Counted from the stretch's first letter, positions 25,688-35,054 are shown. The stretch: 64,000 nt of DNA from Pseudomonadota bacterium (GCA_009926615.1 RFOM01000015.1:1-64000); one strand, 5' to 3'. Notes: generated by a model from the sequence alone, not told the origin. Made by a program: numbers and translations.

Positions 25688-26776
25688 TTATCCCGCCTTT
25701 CCGATTCCGACGCGCGAAAGCAAGGCCCTCAATTCATCGGGATCGTAAGAGGCGTTCATCGCAGTATCGACTGAAATATTTCTTTTTTGAACCAAAGTGG
25801 TGAGGCACTGGTTGAGAGTCTGCATGCCCGTTTTGTCTGCTCCCATCTGCATACTTTGATAGATCATGTGGACTTTGTCTTCACGAATCTGACTTCGAAT
25901 TGCAGAACTGGGAATCAGAATTTCAAGAGCCAGCGCGCGGCCGCCGGTCGTCGAAGGCAAAAGTTGCTGACTGAGCACCCCTTGCAGAGTCGAGGATAAC
26001 TGAGTGCGGACCTGATTGTGCTGATGGGCCGGAAACACGTCGATGATACGGTTGATTGTCGAAACGGCGGAGTTTGTGTGCAACGTCGCAAACACAAGGT
26101 GTCCCGTTTCTGCAATTGTCAGCGCTGCAGATATGGTTTCAAAGTCACGCAATTCTCCAATCAGCACGACATCAGGGTCCTGACGCAGAGAGCTCTTGAG
26201 CGCGCGGGTTACCGACGCTGTGTCTGCACCGACCTCACGCTGGTTAATCACACAACGTTTATGTTCATGAGAAAATTCGATCGGGTCTTCCAGAGTCAGA
26301 ATATGCCCCGGCACTTCGCGGTTGATTTTGTCGATCATCGCTGCAAGTGTCGTAGACTTACCGCTTCCGGTGGCACCGGTCACAAGCACGAGTCCTCTGT
26401 TCAGGTCACACAGATGCGCAACAATCTGCGGAAGATTGAGTTCTTCAAAAGTTCTGATTTGATGAGGAATAAGTCTGAAAACTCCGCCGACATTTGATTT
26501 CTGCCTAAAAATGTTCGCACGGAACCGCGCGACTCCTTTGACGCTGAAAGACAAATCAATCTCTTTGGTTTCCTCGAAAATCCTGCGCTGATCCTCTGTC
26601 AGGACCGAGTAACATAAAGCTTCGGTATCTGCGGGAGTGAGCGGTTCAATCTTGACCGGACAAAGATTTCCGTGGATTCGCAGCTGAGGCGGAGTACCCA
26701 CGGCAATATGCAGGTCGGACGAATTTTGCTCGGCTTGCGTTTTCAGCAATTGCTGCAACGTAACACGCGTTGCCAT
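25688..26776 (-). CDS. pilT: Type IV pilus retraction ATPase PilT
   Basis: A 362-aa hexameric ATPase that powers pilus retraction and twitching. Visible: N-terminal PAS-like region (SSDLHIAVGTPPQLRIHGNL), Walker A GATGSGKSTT, Asp box LEDPIEF, Walker B-region QDPDVVLIGELRD, His box TGHLVFATLHTNSA, and the C-terminal SSAIRSQIRE, corresponding to the AIRNLIRE motif needed for retraction. Start chosen at 26776, with GAGGAG nine bases upstream; it follows the pilB stop by 1 bp. PilU would look similar; the AIR motif favours PilT. Confidence 0.93.
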   Translation of the reverse strand: MATRVTLQQLLKTQAEQNSSDLHIAVGTPPQLRIHGNLCPVKIEPLTPADTEALCYSVLTEDQRRIFEETKEIDLSFSVKGVARFRANIFRQKSNVGGVFRLIPHQIRTFEELNLPQIVAHLCDLNRGLVLVTGATGSGKSTTLAAMIDKINREVPGHILTLEDPIEFSHEHKRCVINQREVGADTASVTRALKSSLRQDPDVVLIGELRDFETISAALTIAETGHLVFATLHTNSAVSTINRIIDVFPAHQHNQVRTQLSSTLQGVLSQQLLPSTTGGRALALEILIPSSAIRSQIREDKVHMIYQSMQMGADKTGMQTLNQCLTTLVQKRNISVDTAMNASYDPDELRALLSRVGIGKAG

Positions 26777-26777
26777 G

Positions 26778-28535
26778 TCATGCACTCCTCTGATCTTGGC
26801 CTGCAGGCGTGCGGGTATCTTCATCGGAACCGCTTGCCTCTACGAGTTCATCAATTGTCGATATTCCTCTGTAAACTTTCTTCCATGCACTTTGGCGCAG
26901 CGTCTGCATTCCGTTCGCCATCGCAATCCTTTTGATGTCCAATGCGGTCATGTTGTCCACGACAGCGCGCTTGACGGGTTCGTTGACGACCAGCACTTCG
27001 TAAATCGCGGCACGGCCGCGGTAACCGGTGTTGTTGCAATTTTCACAGCCTCTGCCTTTGTATATTTTGAACTTTCCGACATATTTTTCAGGCAGGCCGA
27101 GAGCAATCTGCTTTTCTGCAGAAACCGAATCCTCCATCCGGCATTCGGTGCATATTTTTCTGACGAGGCGCTGGGCAACGACGCAGTTGAGTGCAGACAC
27201 AATCGTAAACCGGTCGATCCCCATATTGCGCAGCCGTTCAATGCTTTCTGCGGCGTTGTTGGTATGAAGCGTGGACAACACAATATGACCTGTCAGTGCT
27301 GCCTTCATGGCAATTTCACCTGTTTCAAGGTCACGAATTTCGCCCACCATGATGACGTCCGGATCCTGCCGCAAAAATGCCTTGAGTGCCTTTGAAAAAG
27401 TAAATTCGATGTCGGGTTTGACGTTAACCTGACAAATTCCGGGGATGGTAAATTCAACCGGATCCTCGGCCGTCACAACATTATCCGTAATTCTGTTGAG
27501 TTCGTTGAGAGCCGAATACAGAGTCGTGGTTTTGCCCGATCCCGTAGGACCGGTCACAATGACCATTCCGAACGGCTTCAGAATACAGTCCTTGAAATTG
27601 TCCAACTGGTCGGGATCGAAGCCGAGCTGAGTCATGTCGAGCTGAAGGTTGCTTTTGTCGAGCAGACGAAGAACGATTTTTTCACCCCAAACCGACGGCA
27701 GACTGCTGACCCGAAAGTCCATTTTTCCGAGCCCGGGGATGTCGAGTTTGGTGTTGCCGTCCTGCGGAAGCCGTTTTTCAAAAATATCCAGACCGGAAAT
27801 AAGCTTGACACGCGAGAGCAATGCATCCCGAAACTCAAAGCGCGGCTGTGGTTTGTATTCAACCAGCGAGCCGTCCACCCGCAGCCTGACCCGAAGGCTT
27901 TGCTCAAAAGGCTCGATATGAATATCGCTCGCCCTCCGCTGGGCAGCACTCAGCATGAGCTTTTCTATAAAACTGATGACGTAGCTTTCTCCCGTTTCAT
28001 TGGCATTGGAAGTCGATGCCGGCCCTGCGCGGCTTGCCGACTGCAACTTCTGGGCTGCTGCCGCCGCACTTTTTTGCTGGGCGGCAATTTTTGCAGCCTC
28101 GTCACTCGCCCCGTAATAGCGGTTCATCGCGTTCTGAATTGAAAGATCACTTGCGAGTTTAATTCGGAGTTTGACTCCCAGCTTTGCCGAAATGGAGTCG
28201 AACAATCCGAGATTCGTGGGATCCCCTACGGCGACAATCAGGTTGTTGGTAATTCTGTTGATGGGAATGATCCGGTTTTGCAAAACAATATCGCGCGGAA
28301 CACTCGCCAGCACCGATGCTTCGATTTCGATTTTGTCGGGATATACGACTTCCAGCCCGCCGAGTCCTTCGGAAAGGGCTCTCATGAGCTGGTCCTCAGC
28401 CACCATTTTGTTGCGCAGGATAAACAGGGTCAAAGGCACGCTGTCCCGCGCCGAGAACTCCATGGCTTTCGCCAAGTCCGCGTCGGAGAGCAGATTCGAG
28501 CGTTTGACAATGTCGATTATCCGAGCACTACTCAT
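26778..28535 (-). CDS. pilB: Type IV pilus assembly ATPase PilB
   Basis: A 585-aa extension motor. The N-terminal T2SSE_N domain (about 1-150) is followed by an Ala/Gln linker and the ATPase core: ASDIHIEPFEQSLRVRLRVD, Walker A TGPTGSGKTTTLYSALNEL, Asp box AEDPVEF, Walker B FLRQDPDVIMVGEIRDLETG, His box TGHIVLSTLHTNNA, and the four-Cys zinc motif (CTEC...CENC). Length and order match PilB/GspE; the pilT and pilC neighbours decide for PilB. ATG at 28535 with GAGG ten bases upstream. First gene of the motor operon, transcribed away from tRNA-Arg. Confidence 0.94.
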   Translation of the reverse strand: MSSARIIDIVKRSNLLSDADLAKAMEFSARDSVPLTLFILRNKMVAEDQLMRALSEGLGGLEVVYPDKIEIEASVLASVPRDIVLQNRIIPINRITNNLIVAVGDPTNLGLFDSISAKLGVKLRIKLASDLSIQNAMNRYYGASDEAAKIAAQQKSAAAAAQKLQSASRAGPASTSNANETGESYVISFIEKLMLSAAQRRASDIHIEPFEQSLRVRLRVDGSLVEYKPQPRFEFRDALLSRVKLISGLDIFEKRLPQDGNTKLDIPGLGKMDFRVSSLPSVWGEKIVLRLLDKSNLQLDMTQLGFDPDQLDNFKDCILKPFGMVIVTGPTGSGKTTTLYSALNELNRITDNVVTAEDPVEFTIPGICQVNVKPDIEFTFSKALKAFLRQDPDVIMVGEIRDLETGEIAMKAALTGHIVLSTLHTNNAAESIERLRNMGIDRFTIVSALNCVVAQRLVRKICTECRMEDSVSAEKQIALGLPEKYVGKFKIYKGRGCENCNNTGYRGRAAIYEVLVVNEPVKRAVVDNMTALDIKRIAMANGMQTLRQSAWKKVYRGISTIDELVEASGSDEDTRTPAGQDQRSA

Positions 28536-28590
28536 TGTAATCCGACCTCGTCCCTTGCAACACAATGACGGTGTGGTAAGCCTGAAGGGT

Positions 28591-28667
28591 CTGGTCGTAG
28601 CTCAGCTGGATAGAGCATCGGATTTCTAATCCGATGGTCGCAGGTTCGAATCCTGCCGACCAGGCCA
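28591..28667 (+). tRNA. tRNA-Arg (anticodon TCT)
   Basis: A 77-nt cloverleaf. Acceptor CTGGTCG pairs perfectly with CGACCAG; the D arm has GCTC...GAGC; the anticodon stem TCGGA/TCCGA holds loop TTTCTAA, so the anticodon is TCT; the T arm is GCAGG-TTCGAAT-CCTGC. The discriminator is G and CCA is encoded (28665-28667). It lies divergent to pilB, 55 bp from its start, and upstream of the PP2C gene. Confidence 0.96.
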
Positions 28668-28845
28668 CTTCGTTTGATACCCACCATCGTCGTTTGGTCT
28701 TTCGGAACACCCCCAACAAATACGCTTAAAAATATTGCATCCCGTCAAAATTGACAGACTGCAAGCGCGGATCTCTCCCTCGCACGTTCTCCTGTCCAAA
28801 ACTCACATTCATCGGCGCCCGAAATCAGCAAAGGGATGTTTGGTG

Positions 28846-29670
28846 ATGCGAAATCAGTTCTCTCAGACTGCCAAGAAAGCTCTCTCCGAGTGGAACGGCC
28901 TTCAGCTGCGCCACACCGTCCGCACGGACGTCGGAATGGTCAGGGAAAATAATCAGGACTCTTTTCTGGCGGACCCTAAAATCGGGCTTTTTTTGGTCGC
29001 CGACGGCATGGGTGGACGGGCCGGAGGCGAAGTTGCCAGTCATCTCGCCGTCAAAACCATTGAAACCGAGGTCAGCGGCCGGTTTCTCGACCTGTTCTGT
29101 TCGGATCAGCACGGCCGCGAAGTCATCTTGAAAGAGACAATCAATCAGGCTTGTCTGAACATCTATGCGCGATCGCTTGAACTCCCTCATTTGAGAGGGA
29201 TGGGAACAACGACAACCGCCCTTTGGCTGCCTGTCAGGGCCGAAGCTGAAAACACGACTGAAGGCAGCTCGAAAGCGCTGATTGCCCACGTCGGAGACAG
29301 CAGGTGCTATGTGCTTCGTGCCGGACTGCTCTACCAACTGACCAATGATCACAGTCTTTTTCAGGAAAAAGTCAGAGCCGGTGTGCTTTCTCCCGATTCT
29401 CCGGCCGGGCAGCAGATGAAAAGCGTCATCACGCGCTGCGTCGGCTATCAGGAGGACGAGGAGGTTGACACCTTCAGTTTTCAACCCTTTCAGGGTGACC
29501 GATTCCTCATATGCTCCGACGGTTTATCCAACAAAATCAGCGAACGCGAAATGGCCGATGTGATGAAAGAAGACGATCTGGAATGGGTTTGCGAGCACAT
29601 GGTTGAACTCGCAAAGGAACGCGGCGGCGAAGACAATATTACTGTTCTTCTAATCGCCTTGGACTCTTAG
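28846..29670 (+). CDS. PP2C-family Ser/Thr protein phosphatase
   Basis: A 274-aa soluble phosphatase of the Stp/PrpC type, which removes phosphate from Ser/Thr using two metal ions. Motifs: TDVGMVRENNQDSFLADP, LFLVADGMGGRAGGE, MGTTTTALWL, ALIAHVGDSRCYVLRAG, LTNDHSL, FLICSDGLSNKISEREM and GGEDNITVLLIAL. The Asp residues of DGMGG, CSDG and GGEDN are the metal ligands. The ATG at 28846 with AAGGG upstream places the domain near the N-terminus; a longer frame from 28735 has no SD and no similarity. Usually paired with a Ser/Thr kinase, which is not in the window. The M23 peptidase gene follows after 99 bp. Confidence 0.92.
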   Translation: MRNQFSQTAKKALSEWNGLQLRHTVRTDVGMVRENNQDSFLADPKIGLFLVADGMGGRAGGEVASHLAVKTIETEVSGRFLDLFCSDQHGREVILKETINQACLNIYARSLELPHLRGMGTTTTALWLPVRAEAENTTEGSSKALIAHVGDSRCYVLRAGLLYQLTNDHSLFQEKVRAGVLSPDSPAGQQMKSVITRCVGYQEDEEVDTFSFQPFQGDRFLICSDGLSNKISEREMADVMKEDDLEWVCEHMVELAKERGGEDNITVLLIALDS

Positions 29671-29769
29671 CCCGATGCGCCTGAAATCTGACGGAGTGCG
29701 AAAATAACGCATTCAAGTTCGTGTTCAGGGCGTCCGAACCTTTAACAAAGAGGATTGGAGGCTTGTAAA

Positions 29770-30876
29770 GTGGTCTGGAATTCAGGGTCTGCACAAAAAA
29801 ACCGTCAGCCGAAAAGCTTGGGCAAAAGCTCCGGCATGCTTGATTGGTTTGCGAGACTCCCCCACATTACGCTCATTTACATTCCAAACGAGAGTGCAAC
29901 GTCGCGCAGACTGCGAATCCCGAAACTTTTCCTCTACGGCTCGGTCGCCGTGATTTGTGCTTTGGTCGGACTCGTGAGCTCTTTGTCTGCCAACCTCATC
30001 AAAATGGCCTCCCTGCAAAGCGAATACGAAAAACTGCGTGCAGAAAACGTCGCAATCCGCTCGGAGGCTGCTGCGCTCGTTTCAAAGCTTCAGGAAGTAA
30101 AAACGAATCTCGTGCAGGTGGACCACATCTCGGATCAGGTTCGCATGGAAGCAGCGAGCCTTGATCCGCGGAGCGAAAAAAAAAAGATGAACGCTCCCGC
30201 TCTGGGTTTCCGCGCAAGAGCAAAAGCAAAGACTGAATCGGGCAAAACGGGAGCAGCGGGCTCGGACAAACCGGAATCAGAAACCGCCGATGCAGGCAAA
30301 AATTCCGATCAAGTGAATCTCAAATTTCCAGCACAAGCCGTCGGCAGCAACGTCAACACGGATAATCTTGAGTTTCGTGACCTTTTCGTTGCCCTCACCG
30401 ACATTAGAGACAAAAGCTCAGTTCAGCTGCAGGGTCTCAGCTTTCTTTTGAAGGAACTGCAGGCCTACCGTGTGCGGCTTTCTCAGACTCCGACGATTTC
30501 GCCCGTGCAGGGATTCGTAACATCGATGTACGGCAAAAGATCCAGTCCGTTTACCGGCGAAGCCAAGATGCATCAGGGAGTCGATATTGCAGCTCCGATG
30601 GGCTCGCCAATCAGAGCTGCAGCAAGCGGTACGATCATTCGGACCGGCACGGCTGACGACTATGGAAACTTTATCGAAATTGCACACGGATACGGAGTTA
30701 CGACCAGATACGCTCACGCGCAAAAAATTCTGGTCAAGAACGGCACAAGAGTTTCAAAAGGCGATCTGATCGGGCTCGTCGGTGCAACAGGCCGAACCAC
30801 CGGTCCGCATCTGCACTACGAAGTGGAAGTCGGCGGACGCAGGGTTGACCCGTCAAACTTCATCCGCGGCCTGTGA
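29770..30876 (+). CDS. Membrane-anchored M23 (LytM) peptidase
   Basis: A 368-aa envelope protein. A short cytoplasmic N-terminus is followed by one membrane segment (about 52-75), a coiled coil (about 78-115), a linker rich in Lys/Ser/Ala, and a C-terminal LytM domain (about 265-365). The zinc ligands are HQGVDIAAP (H..D) and HLHYEV, with the conserved GYGVTTRYAHAQKILVKNG between. Such enzymes cut or help cut peptidoglycan cross-links, or activate amidases. The GTG at 29770 lies eight bases after GGAGG. All active-site residues appear intact, so catalysis is likely. Cell wall remodelling is a natural role in a predator or motile cell, but the substrate bond is not predictable. Confidence 0.88.
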   Translation: MVWNSGSAQKNRQPKSLGKSSGMLDWFARLPHITLIYIPNESATSRRLRIPKLFLYGSVAVICALVGLVSSLSANLIKMASLQSEYEKLRAENVAIRSEAAALVSKLQEVKTNLVQVDHISDQVRMEAASLDPRSEKKKMNAPALGFRARAKAKTESGKTGAAGSDKPESETADAGKNSDQVNLKFPAQAVGSNVNTDNLEFRDLFVALTDIRDKSSVQLQGLSFLLKELQAYRVRLSQTPTISPVQGFVTSMYGKRSSPFTGEAKMHQGVDIAAPMGSPIRAAASGTIIRTGTADDYGNFIEIAHGYGVTTRYAHAQKILVKNGTRVSKGDLIGLVGATGRTTGPHLHYEVEVGGRRVDPSNFIRGL

Positions 30877-30890
30877 CAGAAAAGTGATCT

Positions 30891-32435
30891 TCAGAAAAAT
30901 GTCGCTGCGCCGACCCGCACACCATATACAGTTTCGGGCTTAACTCCGGACGTCTCCCAAGCTCCGCCGGGGACCCACAGGCCACCGTCCAGAGAGAAAC
31001 GCATGCCGTCGACTGTCCGGTAGGAATAGTTCATGTCCACTTCAAAACCGACGTTTGCATTGCTGCCGAACGTGGTCGTCGCATTTGAGGGTTTAGAATT
31101 TGTCTGGTCGAGTCTGGCAAAGATCACCGACGGGGTAAACATCCCGACAGAAGGCGATTCATAGCTGTACTCGGCGCGGCCGAACAGCACGTTACGCACA
31201 ACAGAACCCGGCATTCCGGCTGTGTCAACCGACAACGGGTTGAACATCAGCAACGCGGGTCTGACGTTGGGATGCATGGGAACGGCAGTGATGCGCGAAT
31301 CTTTGGTTTTGATCTTGTCGAAAGCATCGGCATCACCGCGGCTGTAGCCGGCTGTGAATGCAATAATTTGCGACTCAGCGACCTGAACGGTCGGCCTGCG
31401 GAGCCTTGCAGCATCGGTTTGCGAGATCTTGACCGACTTGTCACCTGCCGCCAAACCGCCGCTCAGTTGATAGCGGGCCTTGGCAATGATGTTGAGTCCT
31501 TCGAGTGTCTGCGAATCACGGGCATATACCGGACCGCCGGGCTGGGCTTCCTCGCCGCCCAGAGTTGAATAATTGAATGACTTTGTTTTCCCGTTGGGCC
31601 AGTTAATTTCGGTTTCAAGACCCGCACGGCCGAACGAAAAGACACCGAAAATATCGATAATCGTCAGTTCGGTGGATGACTGCGAATGACCGTATTTGCT
31701 GACAGCCAATCCCAGTTTGCGACTCAGTCCCGAAGAACCTCCGTCAGCAAGTTCATCGGCAATTAAAATTTCGCCGGTCACTGCATCAGCATCGTCGGCA
31801 GCCGAAGTCAGGCTACCCTCCGAAATTTTCTCCCAATACAGTGTTGAAGACAAACCGGACGAAAAATCGACCATGTAAGAAACGGCATCGGACGTTGACC
31901 GCGTACCTCCTTCAGGCTTCCATTCGTCATCCATCCAAATTCCCAAACCCCAGTGGCGCGGAATGCGGCCGGCACGGAATCGGCCGGCATCGCCGCTGTC
32001 ATATTGAAAGTAGGCTTGATTCACTTTCAGCCACTCGCGTTTTTCGCCGCGGCCGCCGTTTTTCGTGTACGGGTGATCGACATCATTGCCGGTTGCGGGT
32101 TTTGTGGCTGTTCCGTCTTCTTTGTTACCCAACGGAAATGCGATCTCAGGATATTGATTCGCGTTGTAACGCAGATCCAAAAAAACACTCACATTGCCCG
32201 ATGCTCTTCCCTCAAGCCGGAGTCCCAGCGGAACACGAATTCCTCTGTAGTCACTGCGCGGCGGCATTTTGGAGAGAAATTCTCCAACCACAGCTGCTTC
32301 ACCGTTGACAAGAGCGGTCGCAGCAAATGCCGCCGGATTCCCGCCGAAACCACAGGCACAGACAACGAGCGCAGAAGTCAATGCACGCAAAGAAAGCTTT
32401 GAACCTGCAGGAATCCCGCGCTTGAAATAATCCAT
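30891..32435 (-). CDS. Predicted outer-membrane porin-like protein
   Basis: A 514-aa exported protein. A signal peptide (hydrophobic core about 18-38, ending AAFA) is followed by a beta-rich mature protein with repeated amphipathic strands (GLRLEGRASGNVSVFLDLRY, AYFQYDSGDAGRFRAGRIPR) and a terminal aromatic strand ending YGVRVGAATFF. A C-terminal Phe is the usual recognition signal for barrel insertion. No family is recognisable by eye. GAGG lies eight bases before the ATG at 32435. It is convergent with the M23 gene (14 bp between stops) and downstream of the GIY-YIG gene on the same strand. Confidence 0.6.
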   Translation of the reverse strand: MDYFKRGIPAGSKLSLRALTSALVVCACGFGGNPAAFAATALVNGEAAVVGEFLSKMPPRSDYRGIRVPLGLRLEGRASGNVSVFLDLRYNANQYPEIAFPLGNKEDGTATKPATGNDVDHPYTKNGGRGEKREWLKVNQAYFQYDSGDAGRFRAGRIPRHWGLGIWMDDEWKPEGGTRSTSDAVSYMVDFSSGLSSTLYWEKISEGSLTSAADDADAVTGEILIADELADGGSSGLSRKLGLAVSKYGHSQSSTELTIIDIFGVFSFGRAGLETEINWPNGKTKSFNYSTLGGEEAQPGGPVYARDSQTLEGLNIIAKARYQLSGGLAAGDKSVKISQTDAARLRRPTVQVAESQIIAFTAGYSRGDADAFDKIKTKDSRITAVPMHPNVRPALLMFNPLSVDTAGMPGSVVRNVLFGRAEYSYESPSVGMFTPSVIFARLDQTNSKPSNATTTFGSNANVGFEVDMNYSYRTVDGMRFSLDGGLWVPGGAWETSGVKPETVYGVRVGAATFF

Positions 32436-32492
32436 GTTTTCGACCTCATGACTTTGGTTTTGAATTCGTGCAACACAACCCTGTCCGGAACT

Positions 32493-33605
32493 TTACGGAC
32501 TGTCCTGTTCGGAGTCATGCCTTTTGCCGGCCCACCATAGCATCAAACGTAAAATTTCAAAATTGACCCTGAGGCGCTCCATATCATTTGCTGCATGGAG
32601 CTGTTCCTTAAACTCACTGATCGAGTCGTTCAAAAGGCCGATGTATGAAGCCTGCTCATGCAATTTCTTTTGCACGGCGCCGGCATCAAGACTGATGACG
32701 GTGAATCTTTCCACAATAAAAGTGCGGGCAGGAATTGATTCAGAAGCCGGCAACCGGACAGCAGTGTTGCGGAAACGTCGTAAAATCCTGCGTGACCTGC
32801 GCAATTGCGACTGCAGTTCCTGCAAAGCGAGGTACCTGTCACGCATCTGCGCGGCCAAATGAAACTGGTGTGCCGCAGCAGCCTTTTTCATCGAGTTCCA
32901 GAGAGCCGTTAACAGCCCTCCCTTGCTTCCCCTCAAAAAGGTTTTGCAGAGTTCAAGATGTCCGGAAGATACGTCAACGATCAGCCGGCCGGATCCTGAT
33001 TTGCCGTAACCCGAATAAAACGGCTGCAGCGAGACCTCTCCGGTTTTTTCCTGCCATCCTTCAAGCCCCTCCGACAGTGCACTGAAAGCGAGTCTGGCTT
33101 GTGAACGGGCGCGCACCATTCCCCACACTTTCATTCCGGCTTTTCTGCGTGTCGAAACACTCAGCCGGCGGCTCTCCGGATCCTGCAGCACAAAATGTAT
33201 TCGACCTGCACTCGTGCTCGTGTAATTCAGCGGCGGACGCAAAATTCGAATTAAATAAAGCTCAAGCAAACATGCTTCAAAATGGGTGGGAGTGGGTATC
33301 AGCAAAACACTTCGGGCCTGCTCCCGCAGCGTTTCGGCCTTTTGCCATTCTCCGGCGGAACTGCTGCCTGCCCTGCGGTAATTCTGCAGCCGCTGATTGA
33401 GCTGCTTGGCTTTGCCGACGTACAAAACTTTTGAACCGCCCCTGAGAGAATCAAGAACATCCTTCCCCGCACAAAGGCTTTGAGCGGATTCCTGAGAACC
33501 GGAAGAAAGAAAGACGTACACGCCCGCAGTATTGAACGGGCGCAGACTCTTGCTATCAAGCGGATGGTCGAGCACTCTGAGATCCAACGGAACGGAGCCT
33601 TTCAT
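32493..33605 (-). CDS. GIY-YIG nuclease, UvrC-like N-terminal half
   Basis: Up to 370 aa. Residues about 27-115 form a GIY-YIG domain (TAGVYVFL, then KVLYVGKAKQLNQRLQNYRR, then EACLLELYLIRILRPPLNY with the catalytic Glu). The middle has a UvrC-like stretch, and AHQFHLAAQMRDRYLALQEL (about 243-262) resembles the UVR motif that binds UvrB. The RNase H-like 5' nuclease and HhH domains of full UvrC are absent, so this resembles Cho, the UvrC homologue making only the 3' incision. The ATG at 33605 shares CATG with the divergent cytochrome gene and lacks a clear SD; the true start may be slightly inside. Repair versus another role is open. Confidence 0.7.
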   Translation of the reverse strand: MKGSVPLDLRVLDHPLDSKSLRPFNTAGVYVFLSSGSQESAQSLCAGKDVLDSLRGGSKVLYVGKAKQLNQRLQNYRRAGSSSAGEWQKAETLREQARSVLLIPTPTHFEACLLELYLIRILRPPLNYTSTSAGRIHFVLQDPESRRLSVSTRRKAGMKVWGMVRARSQARLAFSALSEGLEGWQEKTGEVSLQPFYSGYGKSGSGRLIVDVSSGHLELCKTFLRGSKGGLLTALWNSMKKAAAAHQFHLAAQMRDRYLALQELQSQLRRSRRILRRFRNTAVRLPASESIPARTFIVERFTVISLDAGAVQKKLHEQASYIGLLNDSISEFKEQLHAANDMERLRVNFEILRLMLWWAGKRHDSEQDSP

Positions 33606-34104
33606 GACAAATCAGAACAATGACAACACACCAAAACCACTTCCCATGAAAGCAATTGTCTGGAGTGTCTCCGGACTTTTTGCCGCACTCGCAATCGGAT
33701 TCCTGATCATTCCCGCATTTTTTGACTCAACTCCGTTCGGTTTGCTTTTCCACAGATCACCGCCTCCTTGGGCAATGGATCCTGAAACGCAGGCCAAGTT
33801 GCAGCTGACCGAGGCGCAAGCCAAGGGAAGATATCACTTCATTCAATATTGCGCCGGTTGTCACGGTCCCGACGGGCGGGGAAACGGTTCACTGAGCCAG
33901 ACGCTCGATCGCAAGCCGCCCAATTTTCTGCTTCCTGCTCCTGCCGGTCTGAAAAATGATTTGACCGTTGCGGGTGTTACAAAAACCTTGTCCGAAGGAA
34001 TTACCGGCAGTCAGATGCCGGCGTTTGCGCATTTGCCGGCGGAAGTCATTTCAGAAATCGCCCAATACGTTGATCATCTGCACAAAAACCCTGCGCTCTA
34101 CTGA
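33604..34104 (+). CDS. Membrane-anchored monoheme cytochrome c
   Basis: A 166-aa protein with an N-terminal transmembrane anchor (about 17-36) and a periplasmic class I cytochrome c domain. The heme site is QYCAGCHGPDGRG (CXXCH, about 80-84). A likely axial Met is in GSQMPAFAHL (about 137). Length and layout resemble small membrane-bound electron carriers such as ActE-type or cbb3-associated cytochromes. No oxidase genes are adjacent. The ATG at 33604 lies six bases after a good GGAG, which fixes this start; the opposite-strand gene begins in the same CATG. Stop at 34104, convergent with def. Confidence 0.85.
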   Translation: MTNQNNDNTPKPLPMKAIVWSVSGLFAALAIGFLIIPAFFDSTPFGLLFHRSPPPWAMDPETQAKLQLTEAQAKGRYHFIQYCAGCHGPDGRGNGSLSQTLDRKPPNFLLPAPAGLKNDLTVAGVTKTLSEGITGSQMPAFAHLPAEVISEIAQYVDHLHKNPALY

Positions 34105-34155
34105 ACGGATTTTTGAGCGCTGCCGGTCAAAGCAAACATCGATTCAGAATAAGTA

Positions 34156-34800
34156 TCAGAGGAAATCGAGCTTCTCGGAGCGCGCATCGACCAACTTCAG
34201 CTTTTTCATCTTCCTGCGTGTCGCAGCGTCTTCCTCGTGGTCCATAATGTCGGCAGCGACTTCGTTCTCGCTCACTTTGCCCTGCACGCGGTCGATAAAA
34301 AGGACTCCTTCAAGATGATCCATTTCATGCTGCAGGCAGATGCTTAAAATCCCGTTGCACTCAATGCGGACAGCCTTACCGTCGGTGTCCTTGGCTTCAA
34401 GGACAATATCTTTCCAGCGCGTCGTCTGTCCGCGATCAACTCCCGGAAATGACAAACAGCCGTCAAACGGAAAGGAAATCTCCGTGTCTTTGCGAACAAT
34501 TTCGGGGTTTACGAGAATCATGGGTGAGGGAAGCGGTTTTTTCTCGCCGTCCAGACTGAACGAAATCGAGCCGTGCCATTCCTTCAGCTGCGGATTTTCA
34601 AGATAAGGCCGGACGTCGACAATCATCACCCTCTTAAGAATGCCAACCTGAGGTGCTGCAAGCCCGATTCCCTCAAATGCGTTCATTGTTTCAATCATGT
34701 TTTGAGTAAATGTCTTCAGGGAGGGCGTGAACTTCTCGACCGCCGTAGACGGTTTGCGCAGAAGAATATGTGGATAATGCAGAATTTTGTAGACAGCCAT
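34156..34800 (-). CDS. def: Peptide deformylase
   Basis: A 214-aa metalloenzyme that removes the formyl group from nascent proteins. All three motifs are present: GIGLAAPQVG (about 45-54), DGCLSFPG (about 113-120; the usual first residue is Glu) and QHEMDHLEGVLF (HExxH, about 158). The Cys plus two His bind the metal. A loop of about 20 residues between motifs 1 and 2 (WHGSISFSLDGEKKPLPSP) makes it longer than E. coli Def (169 aa), and the C-terminus is basic. The ATG at 34800 has GGAGG five bases upstream. No fmt partner in the window. Divergent from pnp. Confidence 0.94.
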   Translation of the reverse strand: MAVYKILHYPHILLRKPSTAVEKFTPSLKTFTQNMIETMNAFEGIGLAAPQVGILKRVMIVDVRPYLENPQLKEWHGSISFSLDGEKKPLPSPMILVNPEIVRKDTEISFPFDGCLSFPGVDRGQTTRWKDIVLEAKDTDGKAVRIECNGILSICLQHEMDHLEGVLFIDRVQGKVSENEVAADIMDHEEDAATRRKMKKLKLVDARSEKLDFL

Positions 34801-34975
34801 TGCATCCTCCGGCGGAAAAGTCGGTTTTTCACAGATACTGACCATGGTCAGCCCGCGCAAGGGGGGCGCGGGAAGGGCACTGCCGCAGAAATTCAAACGG
34901 CACCAATTTGAACCTTTTCAGGCGTGCTCTTCTTTGCTAGGGTCTCTTTAACGATAGGCGATTTGCTTAAAGCTG

Positions 34976-35054
34976 GCGCATGGTGCGCTGGGACTCTCGA
35001 ATGGTCGGGAGGATAAACGCTCTCCGGTCCAAGCCTGCCCTCGTCGCTCGGACC
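34976..35054 (+). promoter_or_regulatory. Possible structured 5' leader of pnp
   Basis: Within the 274-bp gap between def and pnp, a perfect 5-bp hairpin GCGCA-TGG-TGCGC lies at 34976-34988. GGTCC at 35026-35030 can pair either with the upstream GGAC (34991-34994, four pairs) or with GGACC (35050-35054, five pairs), so two folds exclude each other. PNPase leaders in enterobacteria carry hairpins used for autoregulation; here the function is inference. The rest of the gap shows no ORF. Confidence 0.3.
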
